This document shows, one piece after another, positions 16,383 to 24,167 of a stretch of DNA of 45,349 nt (position 1 is the first letter of the stretch; each line of letters opens with the position of its first letter). Source of the DNA: Thermococcus sp. (GTDB taxonomy: Archaea; Methanobacteriota_B; Thermococci; Thermococcales; Thermococcaceae); NCBI RefSeq assembly GCF_027012695.1, contig NZ_JALUYR010000146.1, forward strand, positions 1-45,349. Reading direction: 5' to 3'. The notes beneath the pieces were generated by a model. It was not told the DNA's origin and did not search any database. It was given only the letters and a program-made list of their open reading frames with translations. The translations under genes were made by a program, and so were the position numbers.

Positions 16383-19300
16383 ATGAACAGAAGGGTATGT
16401 GCGTTACTATTGGGCATATTACTAATTCTTGGAGGAGTTCCAACGGGAGCCTCAGTAAAAGAAACGCACCGCTACAGGGGGGGCGTTATCAATCCGTTCT
16501 TTGAAGGCTACCTAAAGGTATTGCCCAATTCAACGGAAGAAGAAAAAGAAGCACTGTTAACCCTTATAGAGGCCATGCTAAACGGAACTCTCAACGGTGA
16601 AATAACAGTCTCTGACACAATGAAAATCAAAAACGCCCAATGGAACGGGACTGATCTGATATTCGAAATCTGGTGGTACGACGGGATTAACCCTGTTGCC
16701 ATAAAAACATACCGTTGGAGAAATCCCAGGCAGGCGCTCCAACTGGTGCATCAAATGAAAAACGGGAAAGCCTCAGAGGAATCCATAGAAGAAGCCTTCA
16801 CTGTTGAGCCCCTGACAATATCCTATGCCGTTCACATTGAGGACGTTGACTACCTCACCAACGATGGAAGCGGGGAGTACGTTCTCCTCCACAACCCAGG
16901 CCTTTCAACTGTAAGTTTACTGGGCTGGTACATAATGGACGAATACGCTTATAACAACCCGAGCTGTTGGATAAACAACACCATCCCGAGGGACGACTGT
17001 ATAGATTCGTATGGAAAAGACCACGTGGTTGGGTTCTCCATTAATATACCTCCGGGGGCAGTTGTGAAGATACCAATTGCCAGCTCCCCTTACAACGCCA
17101 TTCTAAACAACGATGGGGACACGGTTTACCTCATCAACGACAAGGGATATGTTGCCGGCATGTACTCCTACTCGGCATCACCCGAAATAACTGTGGAGGG
17201 AATATCCTACTATCCAAACCCACTTAGGGAGGGCGATTACATGGATTTAACCATAGTCCTTGACAACAGGGGTGCCCTCGATGGAACTGGAACGATAGAA
17301 GTTTACATAGATGGAAAACTCGTAAAAAGCTCCACAGAAACCGTATGGAAATACCACATATGGTACTACAAAATGTATGACGTCTGGAAGGCAACGTCTG
17401 GAACCCACGTTCTGACCGTCAAGTTTGTCCCGCAGTACGATGGAGAAGTTTCTTCAAAGTCTATAACGTTCACAGTCTCGGCCTCAGAGCCATACATAAC
17501 GGAAGTAACCCACAACGATCTGGTCGAGGGTTATCCGGCGAAATTCCACGTTGATGTAGTCAATCCAGATGGAGAGAGAAAGGACATCATTCTGAAGCTC
17601 TTCGTTGATGGCGTTGGGGTAGACACCGTAACCAGCTACGTTTATGAAGAGTGGGGATTTGACTTACAGTGGAGCAACCCCGAAAAAGAATTCCACAAAG
17701 TGGAGATAAAGCTTTATGATGAATCTGGGACCGTGCTCTACTCCCAGTGGGCGGGCACGCTGTACTTCAGGCCCAACACACCTCCTGAAATAGAAAGCCT
17801 CCAGCTGCCTTCGTGGGTGTACGCAAACGAGTGGAGTAATGGAACGATCCAGGTTTACGATTCAGAGGGAGACCTAGTAGATGTTGAAGTGAACGTTATT
17901 GGAAGATTCAGCTTCACTCGCAGTAACCTATTGCCAGGTGTCCCACATGAATTCCCCCTTGCACCCATATACAACCACACCAACTGCCGTGAGAACGTCA
18001 CCGTGGAGTTTACACCAAGGGATCAATACGGAATGACGGGAGAAACCGTAACGAAGGTACTAACAGTAGTCACCGACAGCGACAGGGACGGGTGGTGCAA
18101 CGGCCTTGAGCTTGAATACGGCACGAACCCCTACAACAACGACACGGACGGCGATGGGGTAATTGACCCCAGAGACGTTGATCCGCTGAGGGATGCCGTT
18201 GTTGAGTTGTACCTCTTCAGAGCGAGGGCCCTAGATCCTGCCGAGGACGATGACCAAGACTGGAACGTTGACTTCCGCATTGATGCCACTTTCAAAGCCG
18301 GCTCAATCACACAAACCCTAAAAGAAGACCTCCCCGACAACACCCAAGACGTCGAGAACATGGCAATGCTGACAAACGACCCCTTCGAGAACACGCAGAA
18401 AGAGGCCGTGGCGGTTCTGAAGTTCAACCCACCTGATAACGTTGAGACCGTTGAGATAGACCTCAAACTCGTGGACAGGGATTCAGGGTTTATAATAGAC
18501 AATCCAGACGAGATTATGGATATTTCCCCAAGACCGGGAGACAATGAGGAGGGAAAAGTTGCCAGGCTCTTCTTCAGCCTTAAGAACGGCACGTGGTGGG
18601 GCGACGATTACATAAACGACCATAAAGATTACTTCGGCTACGGCCATCTGAGTGGCTGTGGCGACGGTTCCTGTGGTGATATAAACCCAAGCACCGACAT
18701 TGAACCTTTCTCAAAGTACTACGACGAGCTTGAGTCCCTTGGCTACGATTTAAGCGTTGTAAATATCACAGACGTTCAGGGCTGGGACGGAATAGAGTCC
18801 TTAGAACTCAAGGATCACCAGACCGGAACCCTCTACCAGTACACGAACCCTGATGAGGCCGTGCTCTTCACCCTCGTACTCCCCAACGGGACCCAGAGGA
18901 GGGTCCTCATCATCAACAGGCGGAACGCCGAAGTGAAGACAATGGAGCTAAACGAGGAAGTGAGTGCAACCTCCACGGGAGGGGTGGACAAAGACGCCAA
19001 CATGAGTAACCTCACGACCAACGCAACGCCAAAGGCCAAGAACGAAGCCAAATACGAGGCAACGCTCATTTTCAGGAGGGGAGGAGATAGCATCAAGACC
19101 CTCAGCACCGAGTCAGTTTCGAGTTCAGAAAACTCAACTGAGACGAGCTCGCTGACCTTTGACGCCGTTGCAACCTCAACGGACGTTGATGAGGACGATG
19201 CAGAAATATGGTTCCTCATAAAGACTAATGACGACGATGGGATACCATTCCACAGAGAGCTGGAGCTTAACAAAGAGCTTGGAACTAACAGATTTTCGCC

Positions 19301-20345
19301 AAGCATAAACGACGCTTACGGCGACTACGACGGCGACGGCGTTCCGAACAGTGTTGAACTGTTCATTGGAAAGAATCCAGCAAAGCCAGATGTTCTTGGG
19401 ATAAAGCTTTCGGTCGCAGTTGGCTGGAACGCCGACGAGGATTACCTCAAAAAACTAATCAAGGGATTCCAGAGGGCGAGTCAGGTGGTTTATGACTACA
19501 CTGACGGCTACGCGATGATAGTGAGCGTTAACATCACAAACAATGCCCTGAACACAGATGCCTGGATTCACTCAATGATAAAGATAGAAGAAGGGGACAG
19601 CAACAATTTCAGAACGTTCCCCAAGTTTGGATACTGGGAGGAAAACATGAAAGGGATTACAATCCTACACGAGACATTCTCTGGAAACTATCCCAATGAA
19701 CCTGACTATTACAAGGGAATTGCACACGAATTGGGTCACCTTGTATTTGGATTCGGAGAAGACTACCAACCACCCATTAAGTGGGATCCAGACGAAGAAG
19801 GGAAACCATCAGAGTTCTATTATTGGGACCTCGTCTCACTGCTTGAGAAATACAACATCAGCGGCTTTGAAAGACTTCACACGATAATGGAAACTCTCCC
19901 ATACATAGGCACCGAACTGAGTACTAACGACCACCTGGGGTTAGAAACCGATTATGACTGGTTCTATTATGAACAGCTGGTTAGATACAATGAGATTCTG
20001 ATGAACAAAACAGGACACAATCTAGTTGAACTAATAGAAAATCACGGAGGGCAAATTGACTCTTTAAAACAACTAATGCCCGATCACTGGCAGACAAATT
20101 ATACAATTGACGGTATCATAATGAACATGACCTCCGAGTGGGAAGTAGTCTTCGCATTACTGGCAAGAGGACATAATGTAAGCGTCGATTACAGTCCCCA
20201 AGTCGATGCAGGGTTGTACTTGGACCTGGATTTTAACAACATTGATGACAATACATTGCCGGACGGGTACACCCCCTGGGCAGGCCCATATACCGGCGTT
20301 GGATACTATATGAGGTTCCTCATCAAAACGCCAGAAGAGGGGTGA
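16383..20345 (+). CDS. Large secreted protein with lamin-tail, CARDB-like, TSP3-type repeats and CLCA-like zinc protease motif
   Basis: The protein has 1320 residues with signal peptide MNRRVCALLLGILLILGGVP. Roughly residues 150-265 resemble a lamin-tail domain (NDGSGEYVLLHNPGLSTVSL, GWYIMDEY). Residues 270-460 hold two CARDB/Ig-like beta units. Calcium-binding type-3 repeats appear near residue 565 (DSDRDGWCNGLELEYGTNP, DTDGDGVIDPRDVDP) and again near 980 (DYDGDGVPNSVELFIGKNP). The last third carries HELGHLVFGFGEDY at residues 1115-1128, which fits the HExxHxxxGxx(D/E)(E/D) zinc motif of CLCA-type metzincins. The C-terminus GPYTGVGYYMRFLIKTPEEG recurs as relics downstream. It has no membrane anchor of its own; the adjacent small gene does. 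Protease activity is inferred from the motif only. The region is richer in A and T than its neighbours. Confidence 0.85.
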   Translation: MNRRVCALLLGILLILGGVPTGASVKETHRYRGGVINPFFEGYLKVLPNSTEEEKEALLTLIEAMLNGTLNGEITVSDTMKIKNAQWNGTDLIFEIWWYDGINPVAIKTYRWRNPRQALQLVHQMKNGKASEESIEEAFTVEPLTISYAVHIEDVDYLTNDGSGEYVLLHNPGLSTVSLLGWYIMDEYAYNNPSCWINNTIPRDDCIDSYGKDHVVGFSINIPPGAVVKIPIASSPYNAILNNDGDTVYLINDKGYVAGMYSYSASPEITVEGISYYPNPLREGDYMDLTIVLDNRGALDGTGTIEVYIDGKLVKSSTETVWKYHIWYYKMYDVWKATSGTHVLTVKFVPQYDGEVSSKSITFTVSASEPYITEVTHNDLVEGYPAKFHVDVVNPDGERKDIILKLFVDGVGVDTVTSYVYEEWGFDLQWSNPEKEFHKVEIKLYDESGTVLYSQWAGTLYFRPNTPPEIESLQLPSWVYANEWSNGTIQVYDSEGDLVDVEVNVIGRFSFTRSNLLPGVPHEFPLAPIYNHTNCRENVTVEFTPRDQYGMTGETVTKVLTVVTDSDRDGWCNGLELEYGTNPYNNDTDGDGVIDPRDVDPLRDAVVELYLFRARALDPAEDDDQDWNVDFRIDATFKAGSITQTLKEDLPDNTQDVENMAMLTNDPFENTQKEAVAVLKFNPPDNVETVEIDLKLVDRDSGFIIDNPDEIMDISPRPGDNEEGKVARLFFSLKNGTWWGDDYINDHKDYFGYGHLSGCGDGSCGDINPSTDIEPFSKYYDELESLGYDLSVVNITDVQGWDGIESLELKDHQTGTLYQYTNPDEAVLFTLVLPNGTQRRVLIINRRNAEVKTMELNEEVSATSTGGVDKDANMSNLTTNATPKAKNEAKYEATLIFRRGGDSIKTLSTESVSSSENSTETSSLTFDAVATSTDVDEDDAEIWFLIKTNDDDGIPFHRELELNKELGTNRFSPSINDAYGDYDGDGVPNSVELFIGKNPAKPDVLGIKLSVAVGWNADEDYLKKLIKGFQRASQVVYDYTDGYAMIVSVNITNNALNTDAWIHSMIKIEEGDSNNFRTFPKFGYWEENMKGITILHETFSGNYPNEPDYYKGIAHELGHLVFGFGEDYQPPIKWDPDEEGKPSEFYYWDLVSLLEKYNISGFERLHTIMETLPYIGTELSTNDHLGLETDYDWFYYEQLVRYNEILMNKTGHNLVELIENHGGQIDSLKQLMPDHWQTNYTIDGIIMNMTSEWEVVFALLARGHNVSVDYSPQVDAGLYLDLDFNNIDDNTLPDGYTPWAGPYTGVGYYMRFLIKTPEEG

Positions 20346-20351
20346 CACGAA

Positions 20352-21080
20352 ATGAAAAGACTCGGCTTGGTAGTTCTTTTCCTTTTACTCCTCCTTCCGC
20401 CTGTTAGCGCGGTGAACGTCTGGGAGCACATAAACACCAGCAGGGAAATGTACTTCGTTAAAGTATGGGGTAGATGCAGATGGAAACCGCCCTTTGACCC
20501 GTTAAACGACTCCGGAATCGGCCCCGTCAGCATAGGCTACGTCCACAGTAATCCCAGGTACATAACCGTCACTTACTACACCGCTAATGGCTCAGAGTAC
20601 TGCAAGCACACAGGACATTGCGGCTGGTGGGAAGCTGTAATACCAAAACAAGAGAACCTAACACCCTTTAACTTCTCCATCTGGAACGTCACCAGAGTCA
20701 TGGAAGAGTATCACTGGGGACTCGAAAACTACCTTCCTAACATAACTGGAAAAGTCACGGACGACTTTGAATGGCCCGAAAAATACTGGGTGAGGAGAGC
20801 AGACCTGTGGGAGGTCTGGATAGACGCAAGCGGGTTCCGGGTAACAATATACTCCTTCATCTCAGAGATTGGAGGGTTGGGCTACGTAGTTTTTGAATGC
20901 CAGAACCCGGAGAACATGACGTGCAACTGGAACGAGCCAGTAGTAGACATAGAGCTGATGGTACCCCCAACAACCACCACAACAACCACCCCAAAACAGG
21001 AAGATAAAGGAACCTGCGGTCCAGGATTGCTAATTAGCCTGATGTTGGTCCCTCTGCTGATAAAACGGGTGAAGAGGTAA
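20352..21080 (+). CDS. Exported CGP-CTERM-anchored protein, paralogue A
   Basis: The protein has 242 residues. It has a signal peptide (MKRLGLVVLFLLLLLPPVSA) and an ectodomain with several Cys, Trp and N-glycosylation sequons. A Thr-rich linker encoded by an ACC/ACA repeat follows, and then the tripartite anchor CGPGLLISLMLVPLLIKRVKR-like end (Cys-Gly-Pro, hydrophobic span, basic tail). CGP-CTERM is a Thermococcaceae surface sorting signal. It shares with paralogues B and D the motif EEYHWGLENYLPNI and the closing FECQNPENMTCNWNEP. The protease stop TGA sits inside its ribosome site gaggggtga. I infer a surface partner, inhibitor or receptor of the protease; no function is known. Confidence 0.85.
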   Translation: MKRLGLVVLFLLLLLPPVSAVNVWEHINTSREMYFVKVWGRCRWKPPFDPLNDSGIGPVSIGYVHSNPRYITVTYYTANGSEYCKHTGHCGWWEAVIPKQENLTPFNFSIWNVTRVMEEYHWGLENYLPNITGKVTDDFEWPEKYWVRRADLWEVWIDASGFRVTIYSFISEIGGLGYVVFECQNPENMTCNWNEPVVDIELMVPPTTTTTTTPKQEDKGTCGPGLLISLMLVPLLIKRVKR

Positions 21081-21109
21081 GCTGGCCAATGAACCGGCAA
21101 TCCTCCACT

Positions 21110-21148
21110 ACCCAGAATCCAGCCCAAACGGGCGTTGGATCCTTCATG
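21110..21148 (+). pseudogene. Possible relic 1 of the protease C-terminus
   Basis: The translation PAQTGVGSFM aligns with the protease tail PYTGVGYYM, and the ten bases ggcgttggat are identical to the protease gene. It lies between gene A and the likely start of gene B, the same position as relics 2 and 3. It is short, so homology is suggestive only. Confidence 0.4.
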
Positions 21149-21805
21149 AAACGCTTTGTAATCTCTTCACTGCTCCTTTTCATGATTTTTGTACCCGCTA
21201 GTCCCGCAACGGCCATTAGTCTCTGGGACATGGTGAAGGATAACCAGACCGTTTATCTAGTCTTAATCGAAGGCAAAGGCCCACTTCCGCCCGGGAACCC
21301 CTTCAAAAGCCCTGGAATAGAGGAGATACACATAACCTATCCATACAACGAGACCCACGAGAGGGTAGTGTACTGCTACAGCGATGGCATAACTCACGAA
21401 AAGATACTCCCCAAGTGTCCAAAGTGCAATCAGATGCCATTCAACATAACATCCTGGAACACCACTAAAATCCTCTCGGAGTACCAATGGGGCCTGGAGA
21501 ACTACCTGCCCACCCTGTCCAATAACTGGAGTAACCACATTACAGACTGGGTTCTCTTAATGAATAAATCCTCGGTTGTGATATACTTGTACCAGGATTA
21601 CATCAGCACAAGCGCGTACGTACTCTTCGAGTGTCACGACCCCTCAAACGTAACCTGCGAGTGGAATCCACCAAAACTGAAAATCCCCCCATACCCCACG
21701 GCCACCCTTTCCACAAAAACCACAGAACAGGAAGACGAGAAAACCTGCGGGCCGGGTTTGTTAGTTGGCCTAGCGTTACTCCCTGCGCTGTTGGAAGGAG
21801 GATAA
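21146..21805 (+). CDS. Exported CGP-CTERM-anchored protein, paralogue B
   Basis: The protein has about 219 residues. The signal peptide begins MKRFVISSLLLFMIFVPASP. The ectodomain has ILSEYQWGLENYLPTL and FECHDPSNVTCEWNPP, matching paralogues A and D, plus a CPKC pair. It ends with a Thr-rich linker and CGPGLLVGLALLPALLEGG. The usual basic residues after the hydrophobic span are missing: the tail is EGG, which may weaken sorting. An in-frame ATG at 21089 has gaggt 10 bases upstream and would add 19 residues partly derived from relic 1; the signal-peptide shape favours 21146. Confidence 0.78.
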   Translation: MKRFVISSLLLFMIFVPASPATAISLWDMVKDNQTVYLVLIEGKGPLPPGNPFKSPGIEEIHITYPYNETHERVVYCYSDGITHEKILPKCPKCNQMPFNITSWNTTKILSEYQWGLENYLPTLSNNWSNHITDWVLLMNKSSVVIYLYQDYISTSAYVLFECHDPSNVTCEWNPPKLKIPPYPTATLSTKTTEQEDEKTCGPGLLVGLALLPALLEGG

Positions 21806-21898
21806 ATGGAAAGGGGTAATACCTACCCACCAGGCAACATACCAAAAACGGGCCCCTACACAGGCGTTGGCTATTACTTAACCGTACGGTGGAGGTGA
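21806..21898 (+). pseudogene. Relic 2 of the protease C-terminus (30-codon ORF)
   Basis: An ATG directly after the gene B stop, with ggaaggagg upstream, opens a 30-codon frame. Its part NTYPPGNIPKTGPYTGVGYY aligns to the protease tail NTLPDGYTPWAGPYTGVGYY along its whole length. It ends LTVRWR. The stop TGA lies within ggaggtga, the ribosome site of gene C. It could still be translated as a leader peptide. Confidence 0.75.
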
Positions 21899-21905
21899 TC
21901 TGGGG

Positions 21906-22772
21906 ATGAGAAAAACGTTCCTTGCCCCCTTCATTATCTTTCTCTTGGCCGCCTCATGGGTATTCTGGGAACGGTATGAGATTACCTCCTGCTTCAATAC
22001 GCCCTCCTGTGTTTTAAACAATGCAGAAGCTACAGAAGGGGTAATCCTCATGCAACACCACGAGAACGAGTGGAGGCTGGCAGTGTATCAGAACGGAAAC
22101 CTAACACTCCACATCCTCAAACTGAAAGGAAACATAATTCCAGAGGTGGAACACCACGTCAGAAGCGTTAAAACCTACGCCGACTATTCACCCCTCTCAT
22201 TTGAAGCAAAAAATATTGAGAACCTTGAGCGCGTTAAAGAGGGACTGATAGTAAAATCCAACGGCACGGTAAAGGTCTTTGAAAGAAACTCTCTTGAGGA
22301 ACTGGTGCAGAATTCTGTCCACTGCCAGAAGTTCATAACCATCTGTCCAAAGTGCAGAGTCACCCTCGGAGAAAGCTGGAAACTCGTGAGACTGGGACAC
22401 ACTAACGTTACAGGGGGCTATCTCGTCTTTCCCTCCGAGGACAAGTGCCTCTCAGCCTTTGTCCTGAAAATCTCACCTCACAACAGCACTCACGACCTCC
22501 TAAAAATAGAATATCCCATCGGAATTGTCAATGGTTACGTCCCAAGGCTCAACCTTCCCCAGATTGGAAACACAAGCGTTCCGGCCAACGTTTCCCAGTA
22601 CTTTGAGTCTGCGTGGGGAATCCTCGTAATGAACAGTGAAATTATCCTTAACCCAGATCCCTGGAGCATCGCCGAGGAGCTAGGAGAATGCAGAACCGTA
22701 TACAAAATTACAATTCACAACAACGGAACAGTAGAGAAAACAGGATATGGACTACCCTGCTGGGGAAGATAG
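21906..22772 (+). CDS. Exported protein with N-terminal membrane anchor (gene C), unknown function
   Basis: The protein has 288 residues. A single N-terminal hydrophobic segment (FLAPFIIFLLAASWVFW) acts as signal or anchor. The remainder is extracellular in character, with several sequons (NLT, NGT, NVT, NST) and Cys pairs such as FITICPKCRVTL. It lacks the CGP-CTERM end and the WGLENYLPN motif, so it is not a paralogue of A, B and D although it occupies the same kind of slot behind relic 2. The start ATG has ggaggtga 8 bases before it. I recognise no family. Confidence 0.75.
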   Translation: MRKTFLAPFIIFLLAASWVFWERYEITSCFNTPSCVLNNAEATEGVILMQHHENEWRLAVYQNGNLTLHILKLKGNIIPEVEHHVRSVKTYADYSPLSFEAKNIENLERVKEGLIVKSNGTVKVFERNSLEELVQNSVHCQKFITICPKCRVTLGESWKLVRLGHTNVTGGYLVFPSEDKCLSAFVLKISPHNSTHDLLKIEYPIGIVNGYVPRLNLPQIGNTSVPANVSQYFESAWGILVMNSEIILNPDPWSIAEELGECRTVYKITIHNNGTVEKTGYGLPCWGR

Positions 22773-22778
22773 ATATTC

Positions 22779-22861
22779 ACACCAAAAACTCCCTGGGATT
22801 ACATGCCAAAACCGGCCCGTACACCGGAGTAGGCTACTATCTAAGGGTCAACTGGGGGTGA
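22779..22861 (+). pseudogene. Relic 3 of the protease C-terminus, frameshifted
   Basis: After the gene C stop, one frame reads TPWDYMPK and the next frame KTGPYTGVGYYLRVNWG then stop. Joining them at the A-run 22808-22811 (four As, where relic 2 has five) restores alignment to GYTPWAGPYTGVGYY of the protease. A one-base loss is the simplest explanation. The stop TGA again sits in the ribosome site (gggggtga) of the next gene. Confidence 0.72.
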
Positions 22862-22865
22862 TGCT

Positions 22866-23573
22866 GTGGGGGTTCGCTTTCCAATTTTTGTTTTTGCCCT
22901 ACTGCTCTCAGTCCCATTAGTTAAGGGTGTAAGCGTGTGGGAGGGTTTTATTGATAAGCCCGTTTACTACGTCAACATTGAAGGGTACAGTCTCACTGGA
23001 GTCCCACCGTGGAATCCCTTCAACGACTCTTCCATAACCTGGATTAACATAGGCTACAAATACAACGAAACCCACACATTCAACAGATATTACGAAGGGG
23101 GAAGATGGAAGGAAGGCTTCTTCTCCAAACACGGAAACCCCAAACCATTCAACCTCTCGGACTGGAACCTCTCAATGGTCCTCGAGGAATACCGGTGGGG
23201 CGTTGAGAACTACCTGCCAAACATCAGCGGGAAATTCGCCGCTGGAGAGTGGAAAAAGGGTTATTGGAACAGCACCATAGAGAGATGGAACGCAGTAATC
23301 ACGTCAAACCAAGTGAAAATCACATTAAACACCTTCGCCTGCGGAGGCTCTGGGGAATGCGACGAATACATCACCTTCGAATGCTGGCGGAGTGATGGCA
23401 ACGTGACCTGCCAGTGGGGAAAACCGGTGTTCAAAACCTACCCCGGGCCTCCCATAGGAACACCACCCCAAAGCACGATAACGTGGAAAAACACGATTTG
23501 CAGCCCCGGACTGCTAATCTGGCTGACTCTAATCCCAGCACTGCTCATCGGCAAAAACGGTCCGGAGGAATAA
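22866..23573 (+). CDS. Exported anchored protein, paralogue D (CSPG variant of CGP-CTERM)
   Basis: The protein has 235 residues and starts at GTG. It has a signal peptide (GVRFPIFVFALLLSVPLVKG). The ectodomain has VLEEYRWGVENYLPNISGK and FECWRSDGNVTCQWGKP, clearly paralogous to A and B. The C-terminal anchor begins CSPGLLIWLTLIPALLIG, with Ser in place of the Gly of the CGP motif, and ends KNGPEE, which lacks the basic tail. Anchor processing may therefore be altered. gggggtga before the start overlaps the relic 3 stop. Confidence 0.82.
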   Translation: MGVRFPIFVFALLLSVPLVKGVSVWEGFIDKPVYYVNIEGYSLTGVPPWNPFNDSSITWINIGYKYNETHTFNRYYEGGRWKEGFFSKHGNPKPFNLSDWNLSMVLEEYRWGVENYLPNISGKFAAGEWKKGYWNSTIERWNAVITSNQVKITLNTFACGGSGECDEYITFECWRSDGNVTCQWGKPVFKTYPGPPIGTPPQSTITWKNTICSPGLLIWLTLIPALLIGKNGPEE

Positions 23574-23577
23574 AAGC

Positions 23578-23705
23578 CTATCCTCGAGTTTTCTCGATCG
23601 GATACTTCTTCCCGTTCTTCTCAATCTTCCTCCCAAGCGCTTCACTAAGTCTACCCCAAGTTCGCGGGCGAGCAGGGAGTAAATGACCACATCCGCTAAT
23701 AAACG
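23578..23705 (-). pseudogene. C-terminal relic of a MazG-type nucleotide pyrophosphohydrolase
   Basis: The minus strand reads LADVVIYSLLARELGVDL, then after a one-base shift near 23635-23650 continues ALGRKIEKNGKKYPIEKTRG and stop. The 'LADVxIYxLLxA..LGxDL...KxxKNxxKYPxEKxRG' pattern is the C-terminus of MazG-like/dCTPase-type pyrophosphohydrolases. The remaining upstream part is gone, and the neighbouring 98-codon frame runs into this relic. It marks the right border of the accessory island. Confidence 0.65.
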
Positions 23706-23983
23706 TGCGCGTCGGCGTTCCTGAGCAGTTCGAGGAGCTTCAAAAACTCCTCCAGTTCTTCCCTTGAGAAGTGCTTCTCGACGTCGTCATCTGGATTTAG
23801 CTTCGCTATGTTCTTCCGTGCCTTCATGAGGTCATCGAGGTCCTCCTGGAGCTCAATCGCCCGCTGGGTGAACTCATAACTCGTGTGCGGGCTCTCGAGG
23901 GCCCTCTGCTGGTTGGCGATTACCGCTATCTTGAGGTTCGCTATCGTCTCGTCAATGAGCTCGAGCAGTTCCCCAACCTTCAT
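23696..23983 (-). CDS. Small helical protein, unknown function
   Basis: The protein of about 95 residues begins MKVGELLELIDETIANLKIA. It is almost wholly alpha-helical and acidic, with ELQEDLDDLMKARKNIAKL and REELEEFLKLLELL; it could form a coiled coil or helical bundle. Its last codons overlap the MazG relic, so the C-terminus may not be the ancestral one. A TATA-like CTTAAATAC lies near 24017-24026 on the minus strand. I recognise no family with confidence. Confidence 0.6.
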   Translation of the reverse strand: MKVGELLELIDETIANLKIAVIANQQRALESPHTSYEFTQRAIELQEDLDDLMKARKNIAKLNPDDDVEKHFSREELEEFLKLLELLRNADAHVY

Positions 23984-24167
23984 ATTCACCACGACCTTCT
24001 ATATCGGAGGCAGAGTATTTAAGTTCTCCCGAAAAGAACGCCCAACGAGAGTCACCCGGATAAGAAAAAGGGAAAGGTGCAGTAACTCCGAAAATTTTTC
24101 GATTTTTGGAGGGGCTTCTTTGAAGGCAGAGTTTTAACCCTTCGATGGTAGTTTCATCGGTGGTATC

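Noticed and set aside
20970-21000. ACC/ACA repeat as a CRISPR-like or microsatellite element
   Set aside because: It is in frame and encodes the Thr linker usual before the CGP-CTERM anchor.
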